A stretch of 17,082 bases of DNA from Streptomyces albus subsp. albus (GCF_000725885.1 NZ_JODR01000049.1:1-17082), one strand, 5' to 3'. Counted from the stretch's first letter, positions 1 to 6,679 are shown. Made by a program: numbers and translations. Notes: generated from the letters alone by a model not told the origin.

Positions 1-540
1 TGGTGGGGGTGCGCTGTGGGGCTCGGGGTGGGGGCGCCGTCGGGGTTTGTGGTGGGGGCGTGGCGCGGTGCTCGCGCTGTGCGCGCCGCGGTGCTCGGGG
101 TGGGGGCGTGCTGTGGGGGCCTTGGGTGGGTGCGCTGGGTGTTCGCTGTGGGGTGTGCCGCTGGCGCCCGCGCGAGGGGGCCTGTTGCAGGGCATGCGGC
201 CGATTGCGCGGTGGGGGTCCGTGGCCGGGGCGCGCCAGCTGTGAGGGCGGGCGTGGCGCGGTGCTCGCGCTGTGCGCGCCGCGGTGCTCGGGGTGGGGGC
301 GTGGCGCAGAGCTCGCAGTGGGGCGTGCTGCGGGGTTCGCGGCGAGGTGTACCGCTGGCGCCCGCGAGGGGGCCGGGGCCCGCTGGTCCTTGGCGGGGGC
401 GAGGACGAGGGTCTTCCCGGTTGTCTGCGTCGGGTCGGGTGGGGTCCGAATGGTGCGGAGTAGCCGGGATGGCAGGCGTGGCATGAGGGGCCGCGTGGGC
501 GATGGTCCGAGTGGCCGTGAAAAACTGGCTGAAATGCAAC
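1..540. other. G-rich low-complexity stretch without a supported gene
   Basis: The + strand is rich in G runs and G/T. Open frames exist only because stop codons are rare at this GC content. Their translations are Gly/Arg/Cys-rich, lack domains and differ completely between frames, so no gene is called. G-runs at 18-21, 25-28, 30-34 and 42-45 fit a G-quadruplex motif on the + strand. The phrase GCTCGGGGTGGGGG occurs three times, near 22, 93 and 286. The stretch ends where base composition becomes more balanced ahead of the regulator gene at 675. Confidence 0.6.
56..303 (+). repeat. 55-bp perfect direct repeat, remnant of a ~193-bp tandem duplication
   Basis: Positions 56-110 and 249-303 are identical over 55 bp (offset 193). 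A second pair (about 152-182 and 346-375, GGTGTRCCGCTGGCGCCCGCG) lies at almost the same offset, with small indels. This suggests that a unit of about 193 bp was duplicated in tandem and has since diverged. No coding role is visible. Confidence 0.8.
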
Positions 541-549
541 GGGGAACCA

Positions 550-571
550 GCGCTCCAATTCCCCGGAGCGC
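550..571. promoter_or_regulatory. Hairpin upstream of the orphan regulator
   Basis: A perfect 7-bp inverted repeat, GCGCTCC (550-556) and GGAGCGC (565-571), flanks an 8-nt loop. It lies about 100 bp before the regulator start, and a pyrimidine-rich tract follows near 597-610. It could be a weak terminator of upstream transcription or an operator. The sequence does not decide between these. Confidence 0.35.
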
Positions 572-645
572 GGCCGTGCGCTTCACTTCTGCACAGTTTC
601 CCCTTTTCTGTTGACTGGTCCCCCCGATAGGATTCCCTTTTGGGA

Positions 646-660
646 TTCATGATCCATGAA
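646..660. promoter_or_regulatory. 15-bp palindrome (candidate operator) before the orphan regulator
   Basis: TTCATG-ATC-CATGAA is a perfect inverted repeat ending 14 bp before the ATG at 675. Its position in the likely 5' untranslated region suits an autoregulatory site. A TTGACT (611-616) and a TAGGAT (628-633) lie upstream, but their 11-bp spacing is too short for a standard sigma-70 pair, so the promoter is not assigned. Confidence 0.5.
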
Positions 661-674
661 ACGGGGGGTGTTGC

Positions 675-1382
675 ATGGGTGTGCGACTCATAATTTTCGA
701 TGACGACCCTGTCTATCGGATGGGTGTACGGGCCGCGGCGGAGACGGACGGCACCATCACCGTCCTCGCGGAGGCCGGCCTTCCGGATCGTCTTCCTGGC
801 GCCGCCCCTGACGGTCTGTCGCAGTTCCTGGCACGGGCCGATGTCGTGCTCGTCGGCGGAACGGGCCCGGCCCGGCTGGCCCGAACGGTGCGGATGCTCC
901 GCTCCTCGCCCGAGTGGTCGGGTCGGCTGCGCACCGGTGGCGCCGCCCGGGTCCTGGTGGCCGCCACCGACAGCAGCACGCCGGCCGTCCTGTCCATGGT
1001 CCGCTCCGGGGCCATGGGGTACGTGATGAAGAGCGTGAGCGCCCGAACCCTGCTCAGGACGGTGCATCTGCTGGCCGAGGGCGGCGCGGCCTTCGGTGCC
1101 GGCGTTGCCGAGGGGCTGTGGGGCGGCATCGGGATGCTCCCTCAACTGCCCAGCCGGCTGGCGTTCCCGACACTGACCGACCGCGAGCGGGAGATCCTGG
1201 AGCTGCTCGCGCTCGGCTGGGAGAACAAGCGGATCGCCCGTCGCCTGGTGCTCGCGGAGAAGACTGTGCGCAACCACATCACCGGCCTCTTCAGGAAACT
1301 CGGGGTGCCTGACCGGAACGCCGCCATCGTGCGGGCCCGCGCCGCCGGCATAGGGGCAGAACAGAAAGCGGCGGAGGTGTGA
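675..1382 (+). CDS. Orphan LuxR/NarL-family regulator with an atypical receiver domain
   Basis: The 235-residue protein has the layout of a NarL-type response regulator. An N-terminal receiver-like region (about 4-125) starts with the acidic cluster FDDDP and keeps the conserved Lys (K119 in GYVMKS). A C-terminal LuxR helix-turn-helix (about 165-228) reads LTDREREILELLALG, then KTVRNHITGLFRKLGV. The usual phospho-acceptor Asp is missing: where relatives have DVVLxDxxMP, this protein has DVVLVGGTGP, with Gly61 at the Asp position. Phosphorylation by a kinase is therefore unlikely, and no kinase gene is adjacent. A ligand or redox input, or constitutive activity, is more plausible. It was started at ATG 675, preceded by a G-rich but not classical ribosome site. 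A palindrome at 646-660 suggests autoregulation. A link to the lasso cluster 5 kb away is conjecture. Confidence 0.85.
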   Translation: MGVRLIIFDDDPVYRMGVRAAAETDGTITVLAEAGLPDRLPGAAPDGLSQFLARADVVLVGGTGPARLARTVRMLRSSPEWSGRLRTGGAARVLVAATDSSTPAVLSMVRSGAMGYVMKSVSARTLLRTVHLLAEGGAAFGAGVAEGLWGGIGMLPQLPSRLAFPTLTDREREILELLALGWENKRIARRLVLAEKTVRNHITGLFRKLGVPDRNAAIVRARAAGIGAEQKAAEV

Positions 1383-1467
1383 ATTCGACAGTCGTGGCGG
1401 GGGGCGGTGCCTTTCGTGCAGCCATGGAAAAATCGTGTGCCATGAATTCACGGACAGTAATCCGGTA

Positions 1468-1504
1468 GGGGTGGGAAGGGGCAGGAAGGGGCGGAAAAGG
1501 GGGG
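1468..1504 (+). repeat. Purine/G-run tract in the convergent intergenic region
   Basis: Between the orphan regulator (ends 1382) and the converging response regulator (ends 1665) lies a purine-rich tract with G-runs at 1468-1471, 1473-1475, 1478-1481, 1488-1491 and 1499-1504, separated by short loops. It could form a G-quadruplex. Further on, CCGCTTGCCCA occurs twice (1609-1619, 1630-1640). No clear intrinsic terminator was recognised. Confidence 0.5.
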
Positions 1505-1664
1505 CCGGACGAGGCGGAAAAACTGCGGGAGCCTCGTGGGGAACAAGTCGGCCCCGGCGAGCCTTGTCGGTCCGTCCCCTTGCCCGGCGGCCGGCCGTGC
1601 TTGGTCCGCCGCTTGCCCAAGGGAGCCAGCCGCTTGCCCAGGGGGGGCCACCCTTCCTTCGGCG

Positions 1665-2372
1665 TCAGCGGCCTCCCATGGGCGTGACCAGGCCATGCTC
1701 GTACCCGGTGATGACGAGCTGCACCCGGTCCCGCGCCCCCAACTTGTCTAGCAGCCGGCCGATGTAGGTCTTCACCGTCGCTATCGAGACGTGCAGCTTG
1801 GCGGCGATCTCGGTGTTCGACAGGCCCCGCGTCACCAGGAGCAGCACCTCGCGCTCCCGGCCCGTCAACGTGTCGAGATCGTCCGAGACGGCGGGCGCGC
1901 CTTCCGGCTGTCTGCAGAACTCCGCGATCAATCGCGCCGTCACGCTCGGCGCCAGCAGCCCCTGCCCGGACGCCACCGTGCGGATCGCCCGTACCAGATC
2001 GGCCGGCGCTACATCCTTGAGCAGGAACCCGCTCGCGCCCGCCCGGAGCGCGGAGAACACATACGAGTCCAGGTCGAACATGGTCAGCACCAGCACCCGC
2101 ACCCCTTCCGCCTCCGGGTGCGAACGGATCAGTCGCGTCGCCTCGATGCCGTCGAGTCCCGGCATCCGCACGTCCATCAGCACCACGTCCGGGCATGCGC
2201 TCACCGCCAGTCGGACCGCCGCGTCCCCGTCCTCGGCCAGTCCGACGACCTCCAGCCCCGGCTCCGCATTCACCAGCACACGGAAGCTCTCCCGCAGCAG
2301 CTCCTGATCATCGGCGATAAGCACCCGGACCGGCTCACGGGGAGCGTCCGCCTCGGCGAGGGAATCACTCAT
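1665..2372 (-). CDS. NarL/LuxR-family response regulator (two-component system 1)
   Basis: This 235-residue regulator has a canonical receiver: acidic pair DD (21-22), phospho-acceptor Asp67 in VVLMDVRMP, Thr97 in VLTMF and Lys119 in FLLKD. A LuxR helix-turn-helix follows (about 168-230; LTGREREVLLLVTRGLSNTEIA, shown here in parts: LTGREREVLL and GLSNTEIAAKL, then TVKTYIGRLLDKLG). It starts at ATG 2372, which overlaps the kinase stop codon (ATGA), so the two are co-transcribed and translationally coupled. It is the expected partner of the kinase at 2369-4396. Likely targets are its own operon and the divergent ABC transporter (4565-6336), because kinase/regulator/ABC neighbourhoods commonly sense and remove membrane-active compounds. 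That target assignment is inference. Confidence 0.93.
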   Translation of the reverse strand: MSDSLAEADAPREPVRVLIADDQELLRESFRVLVNAEPGLEVVGLAEDGDAAVRLAVSACPDVVLMDVRMPGLDGIEATRLIRSHPEAEGVRVLVLTMFDLDSYVFSALRAGASGFLLKDVAPADLVRAIRTVASGQGLLAPSVTARLIAEFCRQPEGAPAVSDDLDTLTGREREVLLLVTRGLSNTEIAAKLHVSIATVKTYIGRLLDKLGARDRVQLVITGYEHGLVTPMGGR

Positions 2373-4396
2373 GACGACTCTGACGCCTCCTGTCTGCTGT
2401 CCGGCTCCGTCTCGCCCGGCCCGGCGGCAGCTGTGTGGTCGCCCGGCCGGGGGGCACTGCCTGGGGCGGCGGCCCGGGCGGTGCCCGGACCGCCGGTTGT
2501 GTTCGGTGGCGCTGCTTCGGCGGGGGGCGGTGTTGGTGCCGTGTCGGTGGGGAGCGGTGCCGGGGCGGTGTTGGTGAGGGGCGGTCCTGTGGTGCCGGAC
2601 GGGGGCTGGCCGCCGGCGCTTGAAGGGGGCGGACCGGTGGTGTCCGAGGGTGGCCTTGTGGCGCTGGTGGACGGGGACCGTGCGGTGTCGGTGGGATCGG
2701 AGGGGCGCGTCTTCTCACGGACGGGCAGCGGGATGCGCGCCCGCACGGCGAACCCGCCTCGCGGCTGGGGCCCCGCCGTCAGCTCGCCGCCGTACATGGT
2801 CACTCGCTCCCGCATGCCGATCAGCCCGTGCCCGGCGCCCTGAGGGCAAGCTTTCCGTGGCACAGCTTCCCCCGGGGGGACGTTGCGGTGGGCGGAGTTC
2901 CAGTACGAGGCGCCCCCCGGTTCGGCAATGCCGCCCGGTGGCGGGGCGTCGTTCTCGTCCGTGACGCCGCCCCGCTTCGTATGCGTGCTCCCTTCCGTGG
3001 TGGCGCCGCGGCTTTCGGAGGTGCCGCTTCGGTCGTCCGTAGTGGTTCTCTCTTTCGCGGTCGCGGGCGTGGGTTCTTCCGCGAGGGCGCCTCCTGCCTG
3101 CGTAGCGTTCTCTCCTGCGGGATGGGGGTGCTGTGCGTTGTCCTTCCTGGCGCCGGCCCACCGGTTACTCGCGCTGGGGCGCCGATTCCGGGTGCTGTCG
3201 GGCCGTGTGCCGTCACGTCTGTCGCCGTCGCGTTTGGCGGCATCACGTCTGAGGACGTCGCGTCTGGCCCCGACCGCACCGGTACGGGCCCGGCCGGTCC
3301 GATCGGCGCTGCCACCGCCGTCGTCGAGGACTTCGATCCACAGCTCTCCGCGCCGGGCGATCAGGGTCAGACGGCAGGAGCAGGGTGCGGCGTGTTTGAT
3401 GACGTTGGTCAGTGCCTCCTGCACCACTCGGTGTGCGGCGCGCGCCACCCCGTCCGGCAGGCCGGCGAGCCCCTCCATGGTCAGCTCGACCGCGACTCCG
3501 GCCGCGCCTGCGCGCCGAACCAGGGCCCGTACATCTGTTTCTTGGGCCAGGCTGCGTCCGGGGTGGCGGCTCTCCTCTTCGTCCTCCTCGCCGATGCGGC
3601 CGGTGCGCAACAGGCCGAGGATGCCGCGCATCTCCTGGAGTGCCGTGCGGCTCTCCTCGTCGATGACCCGCAGCGCGTCGGCAGCCTCGTCGGGGGCGAC
3701 TGCCGCAACATGGCGGGCGACCCCTGCTTTCACGGCGATGACCCCGACATGGTGGGCCACCACGTCGTGCAGCTCGCGGGCGATCCGCAATCTTTCCTCG
3801 GCGACCGCGCTGACCGCCAGCTGGCGTGCGGCCCGTTCGGCGTATGCGCGCCGTTCCCTGATTGCTTGTCCCGCGCCCCAGGTCAGCCCGCACACGATGA
3901 GGCCCGAGAGCCATGCGGGCAGCCCGGAGCCGAACGTCTTCGACGAGGCACCGCCGGAGACGAGGACCAGCAGGATCAACGCGCTCCCGGCGACGACGAC
4001 CCGTCGGAGCGTGCGGCCGGTCCGCGTGGTGGTGACCGCCACCGGATAGAGGGCGTAGGCCACCGCCAGCAGGGGTTCCACCACGATGTCGAGCACGGCG
4101 CCGGCGGCCGAGGCCACCAGGACGGACGCCAGTACCGCGCGTGGCCACAGCCTGCGGACGGCCAGCGGCAGACTCATCGCCAGCAGCACCGGGACCTGGA
4201 GCAGCGGAGACGGGGCGTGGCCCGGCTGGAGAGGGGCCAGCAGGGCGTAGAACAGGGCGAAGGCCGCCGCCGCCGCGGCGTCCCACGCGATGAGCTGCCG
4301 TCGGCTCAGGCCCCCACGGGCCCAGCCCTGACGCTGGTCTTCGGGCACCCAGCCATGGCGCTGCCCTTCCTTGGATTCCACCGAGTCGCCGGACAC
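2369..4396 (-). CDS. Membrane sensor histidine kinase, HisKA_3 type, with a large ATP-lid insertion (two-component system 1)
   Basis: From GTG 4396 the protein has 675 residues. Several hydrophobic segments (about 35-175) form the membrane sensor. The dimerisation/phosphoacceptor motif is ARELHDVVAHH with His210. The HATPase domain has an N-box (EALTNVIKHA, Asn331), DDGGG (358-362) and GHGLIGM (522-528). Between the last two boxes sit about 160 residues of charged, Arg/Asp/Thr/Pro-rich sequence; typical kinases of this family have only a short loop there. Another ~115 residues of Ser/Thr/Pro-rich tail follow the catalytic domain. Start choice: upstream open frame overlaps the divergent ABC gene, and GTG 4396 lies 6 nt after TACCGT, consistent with a leaderless transcript. 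GTG 4381 and 4348 are alternatives. The ligand is unknown. Confidence 0.85.
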   Translation of the reverse strand: MSGDSVESKEGQRHGWVPEDQRQGWARGGLSRRQLIAWDAAAAAAFALFYALLAPLQPGHAPSPLLQVPVLLAMSLPLAVRRLWPRAVLASVLVASAAGAVLDIVVEPLLAVAYALYPVAVTTTRTGRTLRRVVVAGSALILLVLVSGGASSKTFGSGLPAWLSGLIVCGLTWGAGQAIRERRAYAERAARQLAVSAVAEERLRIARELHDVVAHHVGVIAVKAGVARHVAAVAPDEAADALRVIDEESRTALQEMRGILGLLRTGRIGEEDEEESRHPGRSLAQETDVRALVRRAGAAGVAVELTMEGLAGLPDGVARAAHRVVQEALTNVIKHAAPCSCRLTLIARRGELWIEVLDDGGGSADRTGRARTGAVGARRDVLRRDAAKRDGDRRDGTRPDSTRNRRPSASNRWAGARKDNAQHPHPAGENATQAGGALAEEPTPATAKERTTTDDRSGTSESRGATTEGSTHTKRGGVTDENDAPPPGGIAEPGGASYWNSAHRNVPPGEAVPRKACPQGAGHGLIGMRERVTMYGGELTAGPQPRGGFAVRARIPLPVREKTRPSDPTDTARSPSTSATRPPSDTTGPPPSSAGGQPPSGTTGPPLTNTAPAPLPTDTAPTPPPAEAAPPNTTGGPGTARAAAPGSAPRPGDHTAAAGPGETEPDSRQEASESS

Positions 4397-4402
4397 TCGC
4401 TC

Positions 4403-4458
4403 ACGGTAACCCTGCGAGGGGCTCGTGCACGTCGGACCACGGTCGGTCAGACCACGGT
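4403..4458 (-). promoter_or_regulatory. Candidate leaderless promoter and direct-repeat operator of two-component system 1
   Basis: On the - strand TACCGT (4408-4403) fits the -10 pattern TAnnnT and lies 6 nt before GTG 4396. Two perfect 9-bp repeats, ACCGTGGTC, occupy 4443-4435 and 4458-4450 (spacer 6 bp, period 15 bp). The nearer copy ends 26 nt upstream of TACCGT. The repeats lie in the divergent region shared with the ABC ATPase gene, so one regulator could act on both directions. Confidence 0.45.
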
Positions 4459-4564
4459 AGGAAGCGAGGCGGGATGTGCCGCGTTCCTTCCACCCCTGGT
4501 CCGCACGGAGATTTCGGAGCCCGGTCCGATGTGGCGGGCATGGCGTCGGCGGGATCCTCGAAGC

Positions 4565-5500
4565 GTGATCGAAGTCCAGCATCTGACCAAGTGCTACGGC
4601 CCGACGCGGGCCGTGGACGACCTGAGTTTCGTGGTGCGGCCGGGAAAGGTAACCGGCTTTCTTGGCCCCAACGGCGCGGGCAAGTCCACCACGCTGAGAC
4701 TGCTGCTCGGCCTCGGCCGCCCCGACTCGGGGCAGGCCCTGCTGTTCGGGAAGCCCTACCGGGAACTGCGGGACCCACTGCGTCACGTCGGTGGGCTGCT
4801 GGAAGCCAAGTCCACGCAGCGCACCCGCAGCGCCTACCACCATCTGCTGTGGCTCGCGCGCACCCACCGCATTCCCGAGGCGCGGGTGCGGGAGGTGCTC
4901 GCCATGGTGGGCCTCGAAGAGGTGGCAGGCCGCAGAACCGGTGGCTTCTCACTCGGTATGGAGCAGCGGCTGGGCATAGCGGCTGCGCTGCTGGGCGATC
5001 CGGAGATCCTGCTGCTCGACGAGCCGGTCAACGGTCTCGACCCGGAGGGGGTCCACTGGCTCAGAACCCTACTGAAGGAGCGGGCAGCCGCCGGCCGGAC
5101 AGTGCTGCTGTCCAGCCATCTGATGAACGAGATGGCCGTCACCGCAGACCACCTGGTCATCATCGGCCGGGGCCGGCTGCTGGCCGACACCAGCATGGAG
5201 GACTTCACCTCTCAACACTGCCGCAGCGTGGTGCGCATCCGCAGCTATGAGCCGCAGCGGCTCTGTGACGTGCTGCGTCAGGCAGGCGCGGGGGCCGAGG
5301 AGGAGCCCGGCGGTGTCCTGCGCGTCACGGGGCTGGAGAGCCGCGAAGTGGCGCAGCTGGCCCGCGCCCACCACATCGGTTACGACGAACTGGCGGGAGA
5401 GTCCACCTCACTGGAGGAGGCGTTCTTGGAGATGACGGCGCGGGCGGCACAGTTCACGGCCGGCCAGGGGGCCGGCCTCGACGGAAGGGGAGGGGCATGA
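4565..5500 (+). CDS. ABC transporter ATP-binding protein (BcrA-like family)
   Basis: From GTG 4565 the protein has 311 residues and one nucleotide-binding domain: Walker A GPNGAGKST (34-42), signature FSLGM (128-132), Walker B ILLLDEP with Glu153, and switch His185 in LSSHLMNEM. The usual Q-loop Gln is not obvious (VGGLLEAKS), as in many bacitracin/lantibiotic-type ATPases. It overlaps the next gene by ATGA and pairs with that permease. The start was placed at GTG 4565 because homology-like sequence begins there (VIEVQHLTKCYG). ATG 4529 in the same frame, with GGAG nine bases upstream, would add 12 Arg/Trp-rich residues and remains possible. It is divergent from two-component system 1, its likely controller. 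Confidence 0.92.
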   Translation: MIEVQHLTKCYGPTRAVDDLSFVVRPGKVTGFLGPNGAGKSTTLRLLLGLGRPDSGQALLFGKPYRELRDPLRHVGGLLEAKSTQRTRSAYHHLLWLARTHRIPEARVREVLAMVGLEEVAGRRTGGFSLGMEQRLGIAAALLGDPEILLLDEPVNGLDPEGVHWLRTLLKERAAAGRTVLLSSHLMNEMAVTADHLVIIGRGRLLADTSMEDFTSQHCRSVVRIRSYEPQRLCDVLRQAGAGAEEEPGGVLRVTGLESREVAQLARAHHIGYDELAGESTSLEEAFLEMTARAAQFTAGQGAGLDGRGGA

Positions 5501-6336
5501 CGGCATCGGTGTCCGGACACTCGTCCGCGGGTGCGGTCGGTGTGCCCAGTGTGCTCCCCGCGACGGGTGCCGGAGCCACTCTGGCGGCCATCCATGCGGA
5601 GTGGACGAAGGTCCGCACGCTGCGCTCCATGGTGGCGGTCCTCGCCGGGACGTTCGTGGCCAGCGTCGGTCTTGCGGTGCTGTCCGGAGCCTCGGTCAGT
5701 CGTGCACTGAGAGCTGACAACGGAATGGTCCGTGCGGACTTCAATCCCGTGGACTCCGGCTTCAACATCGTCTGGTACACGCAGCTCGGCATGGTCGCCT
5801 TCGGTGTGCTGTTGATGAGCGGCGAGTTCGGCAGCGGAATGATCAGAGTGTCACTGGCGGCGGTGCCCCAGCGCTGGCGCCTGTACGCGGCGAAGGCCGG
5901 GGTATGCACAGCGGTGGTGCTGCCCCTGGCAGCGGTCACCGTGGTGCTCTCCTTCCTCCTGGACCAGGCGGCGCTGGGCGACTACGGTGCCGGGGCCGGG
6001 GATGCGGGCGTCGTGCGGGGCATGGCCCTGGGCACCGTGTATCTGACCCTGATCGCGCTGCTCTCCTTCGGGGTGGCCACGGCGGTACGGTCCACGGCCG
6101 TCGCGCTGGGAGCGATGTATGTCTTCCTGTTCGCCGTCTCTCCCATAAGCCAGGCCGTGCCCGGACTCAAGGAAGCGGCACGGTATCTGCCCGACAAGGC
6201 GGGCATCCAGGCACTGAAAGTGGGCGCCGACGCGGACCCGGCCCTCGGCCCGTGGGGCGGCATTCTCATCGTCGTCGGCTGGACGGTACTGGCTCTTGTG
6301 GTCGGCTGGCTCTCCTTCCGGAAGCGGGAGGTGTGA
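5497..6336 (+). CDS. ABC transporter permease (ABC-2 type)
   Basis: This 279-residue membrane protein overlaps the ATPase gene by ATGA. After about 30 residues of Ala/Gly/Ser-rich N-terminus it has HAEWTKVRTLRS, a motif typical of ABC-2 permeases just before the first membrane span. About six hydrophobic segments follow (near 44-65, 95-110, 138-158, 175-196, 200-220, 252-272). The motif MSGEFGSGMIRVSLAAVPQR is the conserved cytoplasmic loop of this family. With the upstream ATPase it forms a two-component exporter or membrane-protection pump. It ends 136 bp before the lasso precursor, so it could serve peptide self-immunity, but the separate exporter after B2 is the more obvious lasso exporter. 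Confidence 0.92.
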   Translation: MTASVSGHSSAGAVGVPSVLPATGAGATLAAIHAEWTKVRTLRSMVAVLAGTFVASVGLAVLSGASVSRALRADNGMVRADFNPVDSGFNIVWYTQLGMVAFGVLLMSGEFGSGMIRVSLAAVPQRWRLYAAKAGVCTAVVLPLAAVTVVLSFLLDQAALGDYGAGAGDAGVVRGMALGTVYLTLIALLSFGVATAVRSTAVALGAMYVFLFAVSPISQAVPGLKEAARYLPDKAGIQALKVGADADPALGPWGGILIVVGWTVLALVVGWLSFRKREV

Positions 6337-6353
6337 GCGGAACGGGACACATA

Positions 6354-6369
6354 CGGGACGGCTGTCCCG
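6354..6369 (+). terminator. Short hairpin after the ABC permease gene
   Basis: CGGGAC (6354-6359) and GTCCCG (6364-6369) form a 6-bp stem with a 4-nt loop, 17 bp after the permease stop. It has no T-tract, so it is only a candidate terminator. It could also belong to the regulatory region of the lasso precursor. Confidence 0.35.
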
Positions 6370-6376
6370 ACCTCCA

Positions 6377-6409
6377 GGGACACCGGGGCCCATAACTTCG
6401 ATGGTGTCC
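6377..6409. promoter_or_regulatory. Inverted repeat in the lasso precursor promoter region
   Basis: GGACACC (6378-6384) and GGTGTCC (6403-6409) form a 7-bp inverted repeat 18 bp apart. GGGACAC also occurs upstream as a direct copy at 6344-6350. The repeat lies 63-95 bp before the precursor ATG, where a promoter is expected, and makes a plausible regulator-binding site. No consensus -35/-10 pair is convincing. Confidence 0.35.
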
Positions 6410-6472
6410 AAGGGTTACGGCGGTGCATCGGCCGACATCGCCCGACCGACCGATGTCTCTCAAGGAGGATTC

Positions 6473-6607
6473 ATGGAATCCATGGAGCACACCTACGAGC
6501 CCCCCGCCCTCACCGAGCTCGGCGACTTCGAGGAACTGACGCAGTGCCTGCCGTCGGGCGACTGCCCCGACTTCCTGGGCTGCGGTCGCGCGATCTGGTG
6601 CATCTGA
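6473..6607 (+). CDS. Lasso peptide precursor, class I (four-cysteine, siamycin-like)
   Basis: The gene encodes 44 residues after an excellent ribosome site (AAGGAGG, 6462-6468). The leader is residues 1-24 and carries the B1-recognition pattern YxxPxLxxxGxxxxxTx exactly: Tyr8, Pro11, Leu13, Gly17, and Thr23 at the penultimate leader position needed by B2/C. The core is residues 25-44, CLPSGDCPDFLGCGRAIWCI. It begins with Cys1 and has Asp9 at the ring-closing position, giving a nine-residue macrolactam. Cys1, 7, 13 and 19 match the Cys1-Cys13 and Cys7-Cys19 disulfides of siamycin and aborycin. From memory, the closest described core is SSV-2083 of S. sviceus (CVWGGDCTDFLGCGTAWICV), which shares G5, D6, the C-x-D-F-L-G-C-G block, A16 and C19. 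Pro3, Pro8, Arg15, Trp18 and C-terminal Ile20 look distinctive. Met4 (ATG 6482) is a possible but less well-spaced start. Confidence 0.95.
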   Translation: MESMEHTYEPPALTELGDFEELTQCLPSGDCPDFLGCGRAIWCI

Positions 6608-6645
6608 CCACCGCAGTTCGGCCTCACCGCTGAGCCCACACAGAA

Positions 6646-6679
6646 CCGGTGGCCGGAGGTCGTCCGTTCCGGCCACCGG
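6646..6679 (+). terminator. Strong GC-rich hairpin after the lasso precursor
   Basis: CCGGTGGCCGGA (6646-6657) and TCCGGCCACCGG (6668-6679) form a perfect 12-bp stem with a 10-nt loop, beginning 38 bp after the precursor stop. No T-tract follows, as is common in Streptomyces. It probably acts as a partial terminator or 3'-end stabiliser, giving more precursor mRNA than downstream enzyme mRNA. Confidence 0.65.

Noticed and set aside
3..614. Long + strand open frame translating to Gly/Arg/Cys-rich protein
   Set aside because: Repetitive G-rich DNA without stops; no domain, no ribosome site, overlapping frames equally open.
1291..2196. - strand frame of 301 residues overlapping the response regulator
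   Set aside because: Out-of-frame shadow of the response regulator and antisense of the orphan regulator; no domain.
2828..4564. Upstream extension of the ABC ATPase frame
   Set aside because: This stretch is antisense to the kinase gene, whose domains are clear; ATPase homology begins at 4565.
4397..4867. Upstream extension of kinase 1 frame
   Set aside because: It overlaps the divergent ATPase coding sequence and shows no kinase features.
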